Source: Physcocola sp002396385 (lineage in GTDB: Bacteria; Bacteroidota; Bacteroidia; Bacteroidales; Paludibacteraceae). Taken from it: a stretch of 60,142 bases of DNA. This document shows positions 1 through 8,747 of the stretch, in pieces. Position numbers and translations under genes: made by a program. The stretch covers positions 1 to 60,142 of the forward strand of contig CAMNDM010000017.1 in NCBI GenBank assembly GCA_946535435.1, given 5' to 3'. Below the pieces are notes generated by a model. The model was not told the origin of the DNA, did no database searches, and was given only the letters and a program-made list of their open reading frames with translations. Each line of letters starts with the position of its first letter. The first letter of the stretch is position 1.

Positions 1-175
1 CCCGCTGTCCCTTCTTGACGTTCTGGACGAACGCCAGCGGGCGGAAATGCGACACAGCGGGGCAGATGATAGTGGCGGTGTCTGACAAGCTCTTCACATC
101 CTTGCGGATCTTGACTGAGGTCAGGAGCGGCAGAACCATGCCGCCCACCTCGATGTGGTAGGTCATTCGGAACAT
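1..175 (-). CDS. Phage baseplate hub-like protein, N-terminal part
   Basis: This is the first 58 codons of a minus-strand gene that runs out of the window. The ATG at 173-175 lies four bases below the stop of the next gene, so the two are one transcription unit. The protein begins MFRMTYHIEVGG and continues with a short beta-rich segment typical of the N-terminus of late-control gene D / Mu gp44-like hub proteins (VxIRKDVKSLSDTATI style strand pattern). Assignment rests on that pattern and on the neighbouring tail genes. It could be another tail protein. These genes point opposite to the rest of the tail operon. Confidence 0.5.
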   Translation of the reverse strand, partial: MFRMTYHIEVGGMVLPLLTSVKIRKDVKSLSDTATIICPAVSHFRPLAFVQNVKKGQR

Positions 176-178
176 AGG

Positions 179-790
179 CTAATCGGTTAGAAGGTTGTAC
201 GATTCGTCGCTGTAGCAGGTGATAGTGAACACCTGGTTGTCGGTTCCGTCGGTGGCGGGGAACTCGAACGATTCAACCACAAGACGGGTGATGCCGAACT
301 GGTCGTTCAGCACCTCGCACGTAACGATGAGCGCCTCTTTGGCCGACAGGAGCTCCACCAGCCTGCGCATCTGGTCGCCCACTTCCCTGTATTCGCTTTG
401 CGGGTTGTTGTCGTCCGTCATTAGCACCCCCGCGAGGGTCACCTTGTAGTCGTCCGAACGCCACAGCTCTTTAACTGTGCCGTTGACGGCACCATTGCCC
501 GCCACTGCCCCGTTGGCGATTTCCCTCTTCACGATTTTGTTGCCTCCCGAGATGTTGATCTGCGGGTCGGTAGGTATCCAGAACCGGTCGGATGGGTCGG
601 GCCTGCTGACGAGGTTCAGCCCCACGGGAGCGACCCAGTGCGACTGTGCGAACTGAAGGGACGATTTAGGTCGAAGCAGCGGGATGGGCGAGAACCCGAG
701 CGCCCCGCGTCCGAAATTACGACCCACCTCGGCCACGTCCGAAGGCGACACCCCCGGTACTGAATTGATTTTATTCGAAATTTTGTCCAT
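179..790 (-). CDS. Phage tail/baseplate adaptor-like protein (DUF6046-like)
   Basis: This 203-residue protein has no signal peptide or membrane segment. Its N-terminal ~60 residues are low in secondary-structure motifs, and the C-terminal ~100 residues (from about LWRSDDYKVTLAGVLM onward) look like a compact beta domain with residues fitting a tail-tube-proximal adaptor. It resembles Bacteroidetes prophage proteins grouped as DUF6046; that family name is from memory, not a search. The gene is read leftward together with the hub-like gene below it, divergent from the LysM gene at 868. In relatives such genes usually follow the tape measure, but here they sit about 19 kb away and inverted. Confidence 0.5.
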   Translation of the reverse strand: MDKISNKINSVPGVSPSDVAEVGRNFGRGALGFSPIPLLRPKSSLQFAQSHWVAPVGLNLVSRPDPSDRFWIPTDPQINISGGNKIVKREIANGAVAGNGAVNGTVKELWRSDDYKVTLAGVLMTDDNNPQSEYREVGDQMRRLVELLSAKEALIVTCEVLNDQFGITRLVVESFEFPATDGTDNQVFTITCYSDESYNLLTD

Positions 791-796
791 AATTTT

Positions 797-830
797 TAGA
801 TTTTAGTCTATTTTTCTTTTGTAAAAATAC
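797..830. promoter_or_regulatory. Candidate phage late-promoter element (site 1)
   Basis: The divergent gap between the minus-strand adaptor gene and the LysM gene holds TAGATTTTAGTCTA (797-810), followed by CTTTTGTAAAAATAC (816-830). A near-copy of the 14-base imperfect palindrome recurs upstream of the spike gene (8827-8840) and the capsid-protease gene (14758-14771 and 14790-14803). All four copies are found at the start of phage transcription units. A regulatory role is inferred. Confidence 0.45.
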
Positions 831-867
831 GTTGGTTTGCATATTTTTACAAGAAATTCGGAGACAG

Positions 868-1170
868 ATGGAGCATATAACAGTCAAAGCGGGGCAGAGC
901 CTCCTCGACATAGCCGTAGAGCACTGCGGGAGCATGGAAGCGCTGGTGTCGCTGGCAGTTGCCAACGGCATCGGTGTGGCTGACGAACTGGCGGCGGGTC
1001 AGGAACTCGCACCCGTGGAGGTGGCGGACCGCAGGAACGCGGAACTGTTCGCCAATATGCGTCAAAAGCCCGCCACCGCCCTGACAGTGGAAGACATTGG
1101 AGAGGCGGAGGAAGCCTACGGAGCTTTGGAGGGCATCTTCGACTACACCTACGACGAGACATACAACTAA
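868..1170 (+). CDS. LysM-type tail protein (P2 gpX-like)
   Basis: This 100-residue protein starts at the ATG at 868, which follows GGAGACAG; an upstream in-frame ATG at 832 would begin inside the promoter-like region and is less likely. Residues 1-50 (EHITVKAGQSLLDIAVEHCG then LVSLAVANGIG and LAAGQELAP) fit one LysM repeat. Small LysM tail proteins of this type bind near the hub of contractile tails and are thought to aid baseplate assembly or peptidoglycan contact. It opens the rightward baseplate operon, eight bases before the J-like gene. Confidence 0.7.
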   Translation: MEHITVKAGQSLLDIAVEHCGSMEALVSLAVANGIGVADELAAGQELAPVEVADRRNAELFANMRQKPATALTVEDIGEAEEAYGALEGIFDYTYDETYN

Positions 1171-1177
1171 CGGGATT

Positions 1178-2047
1178 ATGGCACGCACAATAGCAGAGAT
1201 AAAGAAAGAGATGACCGACGCGTTCCTCGCCAACGAGGATCTGAGGCAGAAATACGGCTTCGACCCCACGAAAACGTGGGAGACGCAGTTCAGCCGTGTG
1301 AGCATCGAGAACCTGCTGATGTTCGTGGTGGCGTCGTCCATCCACGTGCTCGAGCGGCTGTTCGACACCCACCTTGCCGAGGTGGACAGCATCATCAGCA
1401 AGCGGGCGCACACCCTGAACTGGTACCGCAACAAGGCGCTGGCATGGCAGAAGGGGTGCGAGCTCGACACCGACATAGCCGAATACGACAACAGCGGTAT
1501 GACCGACGAGGAGATAGCGGCCGCCCAGGTGGTGAAGAAGTGCTCGTGCGAGGTGGTGAGCGCCAACTACCCCACCATCCTGGTGAAAGCCGCCAAGGCG
1601 GACGGGACACTCGACAATGAGGAACTGGAGCAGTTCACCGCCTACATGACCGCCATAGCCGATGCGGGCGTAAGGGTGCAGACCCGTAGCGCCGCCGCCG
1701 ACCACCTGTACATCAAGTTGCGCATCTGGTACGATCCGCTGGTGGTCAACTCTGCTGGCTACCTCATAAACGGGAGCAACGGCAAAACAGTAGCCGAGAA
1801 CGGTGTGGAGGGCTATTTGGCGAACCTGCCCTATAACGGGGTCTACTATCCGCAGTTGCTGGAGCAGTACCTTATGGGGCAGCAGGGCATCAAGATGGCC
1901 CGTGTGGTGGTCACCATGGCCATAACGGCGGGCGGGGTGCCCGCAGGCATCGAGGACAAGTACCAGCCCTACAGCGGCGCACTGGTGTATGACCAGACAG
2001 TGCCCTACTACAACACCGAGTTTATCAACTTCAACACGACGTTCTGA
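1178..2047 (+). CDS. Baseplate J-like protein (Mu gp47/P2 gpJ type)
   Basis: This 289-residue protein begins MARTIAEIKKEMTDAFLAN, a start typical of baseplate J-like proteins in Bacteroidetes phages, with a helical first third and a beta-rich C-terminal half. J proteins form the wedge arms around the contractile-tail hub. The stop codon overlaps the start of the next gene (TGATG at 2045-2049), so the two are translationally coupled. A 389-codon antisense open frame covers this gene, but the amino-acid composition and spacing support the plus strand. Confidence 0.75.
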   Translation: MARTIAEIKKEMTDAFLANEDLRQKYGFDPTKTWETQFSRVSIENLLMFVVASSIHVLERLFDTHLAEVDSIISKRAHTLNWYRNKALAWQKGCELDTDIAEYDNSGMTDEEIAAAQVVKKCSCEVVSANYPTILVKAAKADGTLDNEELEQFTAYMTAIADAGVRVQTRSAAADHLYIKLRIWYDPLVVNSAGYLINGSNGKTVAENGVEGYLANLPYNGVYYPQLLEQYLMGQQGIKMARVVVTMAITAGGVPAGIEDKYQPYSGALVYDQTVPYYNTEFINFNTTF

Positions 2048-2550
2048 TGGCACTACTCGACAACCACATATTCGGCTTCAACGTCAGGCGGTTCATACCG
2101 CTGGCGCTTCCCACCGCCCTGCGCCGCAAGACGCTTTTGGGCGTGCTGTGGTCGCTCCTGAAGCCCTTGCAGACAGTGGCGCAGACTTTCTACAACAGGC
2201 GCAGGACCAACACGCTGATGGCGAGATACGACAGCGGGAAAGGCAACATCGAGCGCCTGCTGAACATCTTGTTCGACGGAGAGGAGCGCCGCATCTACAT
2301 CGTGAACGGAGACGACAGCGTGGCCTATGCGGACACCTACCTCTTTGACGACGACACCTATAGGAGCGACGCCGCCTATGTCAGTTCGACCGCAGAGGAA
2401 CCCACATCGTACCTGATGGCGGAACAGCCGCAGAAGGCGTTCACCATCGTAGTGCCGGCAGAACTGGCCGACAGCGTGGACGCCGTCAGCGAACAGGCGG
2501 CCATGTACGTGCTTCCGGGTATGAGCTTTACAACAGTAGTAGACAACTAA
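2047..2550 (+). CDS. Baseplate wedge/tail protein I-like
   Basis: The 167-residue product follows the J-like gene with a one-base overlap. Position directly after J and size match Mu gp48 / P2 gpI-type proteins, which link the wedge to the fibres. Residues 20-60 are basic and helical (LRRKTLLGVLWSLLKPL), and the C-terminal half is acidic. No residue-level hallmark of family I is obvious to me, so the call is mainly positional. Confidence 0.55.
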   Translation: MALLDNHIFGFNVRRFIPLALPTALRRKTLLGVLWSLLKPLQTVAQTFYNRRRTNTLMARYDSGKGNIERLLNILFDGEERRIYIVNGDDSVAYADTYLFDDDTYRSDAAYVSSTAEEPTSYLMAEQPQKAFTIVVPAELADSVDAVSEQAAMYVLPGMSFTTVVDN

Positions 2551-2563
2551 CAACAACGACGAT

Positions 2564-3343
2564 ATGAACAAGACTATATGGGGCAACGGATTCCACCTGA
2601 CACCGGAGGCGATGAACTTCCTGCAGAACGAGTTCACCGAGGGGCTTTCGGGGCTTTCGGGCGAGGATGCCGCTGCCAGTTACGTGGTCAGCGGCTGCAA
2701 CGTGGTAGGCGGTGTACGTACCGACGGCTTCGTGGTGCTGGCGGGGGAACTGATGCCGTTCAAGGGCAACAATACCAACACCGACTACATCGGCATTGTG
2801 CAGACCGTAGGCAGCAACACCTACAAGAGTGGCTCGCCTGAACCCGCCTATATCACCCGCTATGCCGAGTGTGTGGCGTCAGCCGACAGTGCATTGGCAC
2901 AGTTCAGCCAACTACCGCGCAGGCGTGTGGGGCTCGCACCCGCACCGACCCAGTGGATCACACTGGAGGGAGTGGCCAATGTGTCAACCGCAGAAGCTTA
3001 TACAGACATCACTTGGGACAACTCCTGCCGCTGCCAGCCTGTCGAGACAGCCTCAAAGCGCTGGCGCGTTGACGAGCAGGGCAACCTGTTGGTGAACGGA
3101 GTGCTTTCGCTTACTGAAACGGACGCCAGCGCTCTGGCGTATTTCTGCCCGATTCCCCGGAGGGTTAAATTCCGTTGCGACGCATTTATGAACGACTATT
3201 ACGGGAAGGTGATCTATTCGGTCTTCGCCACAATCGGTACCGATGGGGCACTCTACCTCGATGCGGACGACTTCGTCTACCCGACAAGCAGGCACGGAGT
3301 CACGAAGCTCTTATTCCCTATGACCGTAATTCCATTGTATTAG
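2564..3343 (+). CDS. Phage fibre-associated protein, unrecognised
   Basis: This 259-residue protein lies between the baseplate genes and the long fibre. It starts MNKTIWGNGFHLTPEAMNFL, has no membrane segment, and is rich in short beta strands and Ser/Thr/Gly. The C-terminal 100 residues contain a strand-rich block ending PMTVIPLY. Its place suggests a fibre base plate connector or receptor-binding subunit. I do not recognise a defined family. Confidence 0.5.
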   Translation: MNKTIWGNGFHLTPEAMNFLQNEFTEGLSGLSGEDAAASYVVSGCNVVGGVRTDGFVVLAGELMPFKGNNTNTDYIGIVQTVGSNTYKSGSPEPAYITRYAECVASADSALAQFSQLPRRRVGLAPAPTQWITLEGVANVSTAEAYTDITWDNSCRCQPVETASKRWRVDEQGNLLVNGVLSLTETDASALAYFCPIPRRVKFRCDAFMNDYYGKVIYSVFATIGTDGALYLDADDFVYPTSRHGVTKLLFPMTVIPLY

Positions 3344-3347
3344 GCTT

Positions 3348-5471
3348 ATGGCAGACTACAACAACCTACTGGCAAGGGCGCAGCTCATCAAGAACGAGAC
3401 CGAGACAAGCGCCAATACAGCCGAGCGTGTCGGACAGTTGCTGGAAGACATCATCAACGCCATGGCGGCGGGTGACAACGACCGCAAGACCATCCGACAG
3501 GTATACGACGCACAGCAGCGCCTGCAGGTGCTGTTCGAGGTGAACGGGCAGTGCGTAATCAGGTACTCGGCAACGGTGAACGGGCGCTCGTGGAGCGACG
3601 AGCTTTACTACGCCTCCACCCAGTACCCGAACGAGGGGACGTTCTACACGCTGACCCGCCGCGACTTTATCGAGAGCCGCTTTGACGGCACACCCCGGGG
3701 TGTGTGCATCGCCCCCAAGGCGGTAGCGGCCGCGCCCGCTATCGAGTACACCTTCGAGGTGGTGTACCTCCGCGGTTCCATCACCTGGCACAATGGCGAC
3801 CTGTTCCGCACACCAAGCACGAACGACATCCTGTGCGCCAAGCTATCGACCACCGAGGACGTGTCGGCCGCCATCAACCTGTCAACCTCTGCACAGGGGT
3901 ACATCTACACCGACCAGAGCGCACTGGTGGAGGCACTTGCCGACAACACCCTTTACACCATGAACGCTAGCGCCAGCGGTGGTGCCTTCACCATACCCGC
4001 CCGAAGCGACTACAGCGGAACCTCTATCTTCTGCTACGGCGACGGCGTGGCCACGCTGAACGGAACCAACTATGCCTATACCAGCGGGCAGACGCTCCTG
4101 CTAGTGGGTGGCGTGGTGCATGTGGAGGACACTGTGTCCGACTACTACACAAGGGAGGAGACGGACGAACAGCTGGACGAGATCCGCGAGAGCCTCTCGA
4201 CCGTGTACAAGTACAAGGGCAGTTGCACCTTCGCCAACCTGCCTACGACGAACCGAAAGGTGGGTGACACTTACAACGTGACGAACGCCTTCACCCTCGG
4301 CGGAGTCACCTACCCCGCAGGCACGAACGTGTCGTGGACAGGGACAGAGTGGGACGCCCTAGCGGGAGATTCGAGCAACAAGGAAGACAAGGGCAACAAG
4401 GTGACATCGCTGTCAGCCAGCTCGACCGATACGCAGTACCCGTCCGCCAAGTGCGTGCACGACGAACTGACAGGCAAGGCAGACAACAACGGGGTCGTGC
4501 ACAAGACTGGTGATGAGTCTGTGGACGGGTGGAAGACATTACAAACGGGTATTGTGATCGGCAATAGCGGCTATATTCGGTTCGCCCCGCCAGGAACCGC
4601 TAGCGCCTCTATTAGTGGCGGAACCGCGAATACACTGTTCGTCGAAGGTGGTGGCATCATTGCCTACTCTGGCAACATCCTAAATAACGAGTCTAGGCTG
4701 GTAACAGGCGGAAAGGTCTACACAGTCCTGCTGGATTACCAGACCCTGGCCAACCTTGTCACGGCATTGTCTTCAAGCTCGACCGATACCCAGTACGCAT
4801 CAGCTAAATGCGTCTACGATGCGCTGACAGGCAAGGCAGACGACAGCGCAGTCGTCCACAAGACAGGAGCAGAGACAATAGCAGGCGTGAAAACCTTTTC
4901 AGATGGCGTTGTGCTCCAATCAAGCGGCACGATAGCATCAGGTAGCGCAAGGGCTGTTAATGGCGGTACCGTGTTTGTCGCTTTGAGTGCTAAGGCAGAC
5001 GACAGCGCAGTCGTTCACAATACCGGAGACGAAACCGTATCAGGCGTGAAGTCGTTTACAAGCACTATGCAGTTCGGCTCGGGCAGTGCGGCTATTGATT
5101 TGGTCAAGAATGGCTCCGCTATGGAGCTACAGAAAGCGTCCATCTTCCGCCTGCTGCGTGTATACACCAATAGCGAGCGACACATACAGCTGGACGTCTA
5201 TGGCTCTACTGACGGTAACGCTACTTATCCTCGTTTAGTAGCTCGAAAACGAGACCTCAGCGGAGACGAACCTGCTACTACCGAAACGACCTCCGTCGCA
5301 CTACGTGACGATAAAATCTCTTTCGCTTTAGCACGTACAACCGAGTGGGGATTCGTCAACGCCACCTCAAACAGCGACAGCAACTGGGCGACGAAAGAGA
5401 TGCCGACCAAGAACGCAGTGAAGACCTTAGTCGACAGCCACCTCACCGACATAGTTATAACACTGGACTAA
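3348..5471 (+). CDS. Long tail fibre protein with internal repeats
   Basis: At 707 residues this is the longest phage gene here after none but the tape measure region. Residues 1-60 form a helical attachment segment (RAQLIKNETETSANTAERVGQLLEDIINAM), common at the N-terminus of Bacteroidetes phage fibres. The middle is beta-rich. From about residue 350, a SSTDTQYxSAKCVxDxLTGKAD block appears twice and a KADxSAVVHxTGxET block three times, typical of trimeric fibre shafts. The final ~40 residues (WATKEMPTKNAVKTLV) resemble a tip segment. It probably makes host contact. The coding sequence stops two bases before the next gene. Confidence 0.75.
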   Translation: MADYNNLLARAQLIKNETETSANTAERVGQLLEDIINAMAAGDNDRKTIRQVYDAQQRLQVLFEVNGQCVIRYSATVNGRSWSDELYYASTQYPNEGTFYTLTRRDFIESRFDGTPRGVCIAPKAVAAAPAIEYTFEVVYLRGSITWHNGDLFRTPSTNDILCAKLSTTEDVSAAINLSTSAQGYIYTDQSALVEALADNTLYTMNASASGGAFTIPARSDYSGTSIFCYGDGVATLNGTNYAYTSGQTLLLVGGVVHVEDTVSDYYTREETDEQLDEIRESLSTVYKYKGSCTFANLPTTNRKVGDTYNVTNAFTLGGVTYPAGTNVSWTGTEWDALAGDSSNKEDKGNKVTSLSASSTDTQYPSAKCVHDELTGKADNNGVVHKTGDESVDGWKTLQTGIVIGNSGYIRFAPPGTASASISGGTANTLFVEGGGIIAYSGNILNNESRLVTGGKVYTVLLDYQTLANLVTALSSSSTDTQYASAKCVYDALTGKADDSAVVHKTGAETIAGVKTFSDGVVLQSSGTIASGSARAVNGGTVFVALSAKADDSAVVHNTGDETVSGVKSFTSTMQFGSGSAAIDLVKNGSAMELQKASIFRLLRVYTNSERHIQLDVYGSTDGNATYPRLVARKRDLSGDEPATTETTSVALRDDKISFALARTTEWGFVNATSNSDSNWATKEMPTKNAVKTLVDSHLTDIVITLD
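4405..5040 (+). repeat. Imperfect fibre repeats
   Basis: Two copies of a roughly 95-base unit (about 4411-4505 and 4775-4868) encode the SSTDTQY...LTGKAD...VVH block. A third shorter copy (about 4988-5033) repeats only the KADDSAVVH part. The copies differ at many synonymous sites, so they are old protein-level repeats rather than a recent duplication. Confidence 0.7.
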
Positions 5472-5472
5472 T

Positions 5473-7170
5473 ATGGAAAAGTTCTACACCGATGGCGAGT
5501 ATCTATTCTCCGTCACCCTGACGGAACAAGGGGACGGGGTTGCGCTGACAAGGGGGCAGTTAGACCTACTTAACGCTTATTGTGCGACCACTTATTACGG
5601 CGGCCACGCCTACCAGCATGCGCTAACCAAGGTAGTGGACAGCAATGGCGACCCTCTGACCGACTCCAACCTGTACGCCATCAAGATCTCAACCCGGACC
5701 GACGACACATACGGACGCAACCAACGGGAGCAAGCCCTCTATTGGGGCTACACTTCGCAGCTTTCAGAGTCGGGGGTCTTCACCCTTCCCGAGATTGGCT
5801 CGATAAACTATGAGCCGATAAACAGCACAAGCTACACCAGTGTAACCGTGATAGCTTATGCGACTGCCAGCTATCCGATAACGGTGTCCTTCTATCAGAT
5901 GACCTTCAATACCGACTACCAGCGCCTGACCGGGCAGGGTTTGACGATAGGCGGTTCAAAGGCGGGCAGGGTCACGGGCGTCGCATACGAAGGGCTTGGC
6001 GGTAACTTTAGCGCCCCCAACAGTCCAATAAAGGCACGGTCTATGGTCGCCCTCGTTCGCTCAGCGCAGACACCAGCCGTGGAAAAAACAATGACCCTGT
6101 CGCCAGAGACCTACCGGATGCTCATCGAGGACGAGGACTACAACCCCGGAGTTGATTACAGAATACCAAGCACCACCGGAGCTTCGGGCTCGTATCTGTG
6201 GAACAACAATGGGAGCACGGTCGGCAGTTCGGCACGCACCAAGTACGGAATAACCGGCAAAACGGCGAAGACAGGACGAAGCAAAGGCATCTATCGGCAT
6301 AGAGGGCCGCGTGAAGGCTACAGTTTTCTTGTGGCGAAAATACTGGAGGGCGATGTTCCTTACGAACTGGAATGCGATGCCTATTGCGAACAGCCACAAA
6401 GCGAGGTAGAGGCGTGGAACATCAAGTGTGCGGATAACAGCAAGTATACAACCCCCGCCTACACACAAGGGCAGTGGGCGCACCTCAGCATTGCAGACTC
6501 CGCGCCCTCTGGCGGCATCGCGCATCCCTGTATCTACCTTCGCGTGAAGGCTACCCACACAACTGGGCACAACCTGTCCCTGCAGAATGTATTCCTGCGG
6601 CGCAAGTCCTTTGTGGGTATTGCGTCCGCCAAGAACTTCAGGGTCAAGGTCGGCAACTACAGCATGCTGGAATACCTCGACCTCGGGCATATTGGCGGGC
6701 GGTATTACTACGTCAATACGGGCATCGCAGTCGACTCAGACACGATGACGCTTTCGGCCGAGTTGAAGATACTGAGCGAGGAGAACGGCTTCTGTGTGTT
6801 CTTCGGAACGTTGAGCGGTTCTACCCCTATGTGGGAGTTAACAAGCATTATGGACTGGACAGGGAGCTCAGGAACCAGCCTCCCCGCAGTTTTTGACAAC
6901 TACCACAGCTCGAGGTGGAAGATAGAGAAGACGCCTTCGTCTACTATCCTCAATGGGGTTGGGATTAACATCACGACCGGTTCCTATCAGTTCAATACAT
7001 ATCCGTTTTTGATTGGCGCTGAGCCGTCAGTTATGGGCTTCGCAGGATCGGTGAGGTTCTTCCATCTGGTGATAAACGGGGAAATGTGGGTGCCTGCGAC
7101 AGACGGGACGGACTCCGGGCTTTTGAACCTGTCGACACTGGTATTCTACCCCGCCCTTATAGTCGGATAA
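5473..7170 (+). CDS. Phage receptor-binding/LamG-like tail protein
   Basis: This 565-residue protein follows the fibre gene by one base. The first ~190 residues are beta-rich. The region from about residue 390 onward has the alternating strand pattern and short Gly turns of a concanavalin/LamG-like fold (for example VNTGIAVDSDTMTLSAELKI and FAGSVRFFHLVINGEMW), common in gut phage adhesins. I saw no catalytic motif. A glycan- or surface-binding role is inferred. No variable/template repeat pair was found, so there is no sign that it is diversified by a retroelement. Confidence 0.6.
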   Translation: MEKFYTDGEYLFSVTLTEQGDGVALTRGQLDLLNAYCATTYYGGHAYQHALTKVVDSNGDPLTDSNLYAIKISTRTDDTYGRNQREQALYWGYTSQLSESGVFTLPEIGSINYEPINSTSYTSVTVIAYATASYPITVSFYQMTFNTDYQRLTGQGLTIGGSKAGRVTGVAYEGLGGNFSAPNSPIKARSMVALVRSAQTPAVEKTMTLSPETYRMLIEDEDYNPGVDYRIPSTTGASGSYLWNNNGSTVGSSARTKYGITGKTAKTGRSKGIYRHRGPREGYSFLVAKILEGDVPYELECDAYCEQPQSEVEAWNIKCADNSKYTTPAYTQGQWAHLSIADSAPSGGIAHPCIYLRVKATHTTGHNLSLQNVFLRRKSFVGIASAKNFRVKVGNYSMLEYLDLGHIGGRYYYVNTGIAVDSDTMTLSAELKILSEENGFCVFFGTLSGSTPMWELTSIMDWTGSSGTSLPAVFDNYHSSRWKIEKTPSSTILNGVGINITTGSYQFNTYPFLIGAEPSVMGFAGSVRFFHLVINGEMWVPATDGTDSGLLNLSTLVFYPALIVG

Positions 7171-7185
7171 CTAACCAACGAAATT

Positions 7186-7509
7186 ATGCAGAACTTGAAG
7201 CAATTCACATGCTACGCGGGCGAGACAAAGGCGCTTGTGGTAGAGATAGAGAACGAGCAGGAAGGCTCGGAAGTCGGTGTGGCCTTCGTGAGGGGTCAAA
7301 CCGTCATAAAGAAGTCCTTCAGCACAAAAGACGGCACACTGGTAAAAGAAGAGGACGGCTGCTACCATTGCGAGCTTTCAGAATCGGACACACTGGAGAT
7401 GGGCGTGGCGACTTTTGTGATAGAGGTGAAAGTGGAATCGCCCACCCGTGTGCTCATCCGCCCTGCTGGGCTATTGGAGATAAAGAGAGACCAAGCTTAC
7501 CAACTATAA
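7186..7509 (+). CDS. Small phage tail accessory protein
   Basis: The 107-residue protein is all-beta by eye, with a regular strand rhythm (ALVVEIENEQEGSEVGVAFV then VATFVIEVKVESPTRVLIRP) resembling the baseplate-upper or immunoglobulin-like domains that attach receptor-binding proteins. It sits 15 bases after the LamG-like gene and 11 bases before the next one, in the same operon. The exact family is not recognised. Confidence 0.5.
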   Translation: MQNLKQFTCYAGETKALVVEIENEQEGSEVGVAFVRGQTVIKKSFSTKDGTLVKEEDGCYHCELSESDTLEMGVATFVIEVKVESPTRVLIRPAGLLEIKRDQAYQL

Positions 7510-7520
7510 AACCAAACAAT

Positions 7521-8042
7521 ATGGGAACGAATAACGGAGAAATAAACATAAAGATAAGCGACGACTCGGGCACTCCGCAGTCGTATGTAGACGGAAAGGT
7601 CGCACAGGAGGCCACCGCCCGACAGGAAGCCGATAGCGCCCTCAGAGCCGAACTGGCGGGCAAAGCTGACGACGGAACCGTCATCAAGGCGATTATTCTG
7701 AACGGAGTGACCTATGTGCCCGCATCGGGCGTCGTCGATTTGGGGAGCGCGGGTTCTTCATCCGTGCCAGTCGTCATCAAATCACAAGCCACCACCCTAT
7801 TGCCGGGCATGCTTGGAAGAGACAATGAGGGCGACGGCCGAGTAGAGATTTACGGCGGCGCGAACGGCATCTTTAGCTGGCACTCCTTGATAACGAAGGC
7901 ATACGCGCTCTTCAACGTCAATTCAGCGCCACCCGCAAACGCCAGCAACGGCTATATCATGTTTGACACGACCACCCACAAGACACTGGTCCGCTACGAC
8001 AACAAGTGGTGGGATGCCATGGGCAACGAGGTAACAGAATGA
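7521..8042 (+). CDS. Phage fibre/tip accessory protein
   Basis: The 173-residue protein begins MGTNNGEINIKISDDSG. A short helical stretch at residues 25-55 (EATARQEADSALRAELAGKA) is typical of trimeric coiled-coil fibre segments, and the ADDGTV element echoes the KADDSAVV repeats of the long fibre. The C-terminus (YIMFDTTTHKTLVRYDNKWWDAMG) resembles a short tip domain widespread in Bacteroidetes phage fibres. It ends the fibre operon, immediately before a strong terminator. Confidence 0.5.
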   Translation: MGTNNGEINIKISDDSGTPQSYVDGKVAQEATARQEADSALRAELAGKADDGTVIKAIILNGVTYVPASGVVDLGSAGSSSVPVVIKSQATTLLPGMLGRDNEGDGRVEIYGGANGIFSWHSLITKAYALFNVNSAPPANASNGYIMFDTTTHKTLVRYDNKWWDAMGNEVTE

Positions 8043-8044
8043 AA

Positions 8045-8069
8045 ATAGCCACTCTTAGTGAGTGGCTAT
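8045..8069. terminator. Bidirectional terminator
   Basis: A perfect 10-base-pair stem (ATAGCCACTC / GAGTGGCTAT) with loop TTAGT separates the rightward fibre operon from the leftward hicAB operon. AT-rich flanks on both sides suit termination in both directions. Confidence 0.75.
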
Positions 8070-8075
8070 CTTATT

Positions 8076-8480
8076 TCAGGCAAATCTTATTTTCATCAAA
8101 TCCTCGGCGAGGATATGGATCGAGTCAGCTAATTTTTTTACCGTCTCTTTGCGTGGTTTTTTTTGCCCGCACGCATAATGCCATAATTGCTTTTGATTTA
8201 TGCCTGTAATTTTTTCGAGCCCCGCCTTGCTGATTATTTTGCTGTATACTTGCAAGAAGGTGGCAACATCAAAATAGAAATTGACGGTATAATCGCTTTT
8301 AAAGCAATCCGGTATTTTTGCCCCGTTCCTTTTCATGCCATCTAATGTAAACTCAATATTCTCCAACAACGATTCTTTGACTTCCTCGATGGTGTCACCG
8401 ATGCCCATAAACCCGTTGATTCCCTCCAAATAAGCGGAATAATTGTTATCCGCGAATTCAATAATAGCCTTTATTTCCAT
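8076..8480 (-). CDS. hicB: HicB-type antitoxin
   Basis: The 134-residue protein has the HicB layout: residues 1-60 are the partial RNase-H-like fold (MEIKAIIEFADNNYSAYLEG, then GMGDTIEEVKESLLENIE-type helix), and residues 80-134 form a DNA-binding helix-turn-helix (GLEKITGINQKQLWHYACGQ). It neutralises HicA and is expected to repress the shared promoter. It lies 55 bases downstream of hicA, in the usual toxin-first order. The pair is inserted between tail genes and oriented opposite to them. Confidence 0.85.
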   Translation of the reverse strand: MEIKAIIEFADNNYSAYLEGINGFMGIGDTIEEVKESLLENIEFTLDGMKRNGAKIPDCFKSDYTVNFYFDVATFLQVYSKIISKAGLEKITGINQKQLWHYACGQKKPRKETVKKLADSIHILAEDLMKIRFA

Positions 8481-8505
8481 GATAGTATCTAATTTATTCT
8501 TTAAT

Positions 8506-8532
8506 GGGGGGGCTGTTTAAGCAGTCTCCCCC
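8506..8532. other. G-rich hairpin between hicA and hicB
   Basis: GGGGGGGCTG (8506-8515) pairs with CAGTCTCCCCC (8522-8532), leaving one bulged T, with TTTTT following on the plus strand. On the hicAB (minus) transcript it is an intercistronic hairpin without a U-tract, so it may modulate the toxin:antitoxin ratio or mRNA decay. On the plus strand it would act as a terminator. Confidence 0.45.
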
Positions 8533-8535
8533 TTT

Positions 8536-8718
8536 TTATTCCCTAAGTGATTTAATGATGCTGTTAGCGGTTCCTCTGGGGACATCCTTGCTCAATTTTC
8601 CCGAAATGGTAACCACCTTTCCATTTTTCAGGTATTGCCGATGGTCTCCTTTTGTTCTATCTAGCACATATCCCAACTCCTCCGCTAATTTGATAAGGTC
8701 CTTAACTTTGTATGTCAT
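8536..8718 (-). CDS. hicA: HicA-type toxin
   Basis: The 60-residue protein MTYKVKDLIKLAEELGYVLD carries the double-stranded-RNA-binding-like fold of HicA mRNA interferases. The catalytic histidine is in GDHRQYLKNG (about residue 26), followed by the VVTISGKLSKDVPRGT strand and helix. The start at 8718 is chosen because GGAGG lies just upstream and the promoter fits. A longer frame back to 8808 would pass through the promoter. It cleaves mRNA when free of HicB. Confidence 0.85.
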   Translation of the reverse strand: MTYKVKDLIKLAEELGYVLDRTKGDHRQYLKNGKVVTISGKLSKDVPRGTANSIIKSLRE

Positions 8719-8747
8719 ATGCCTCCTTTCTTGTTTTGATTGTAGTA

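Noticed and set aside
884..2053. Long minus-strand open frame opposite the LysM and baseplate J-like genes
   Set aside because: It mirrors a strongly coding GC-rich gene; its composition (His/Val/Arg-rich) and lack of ribosome site mark it as antisense shadow.
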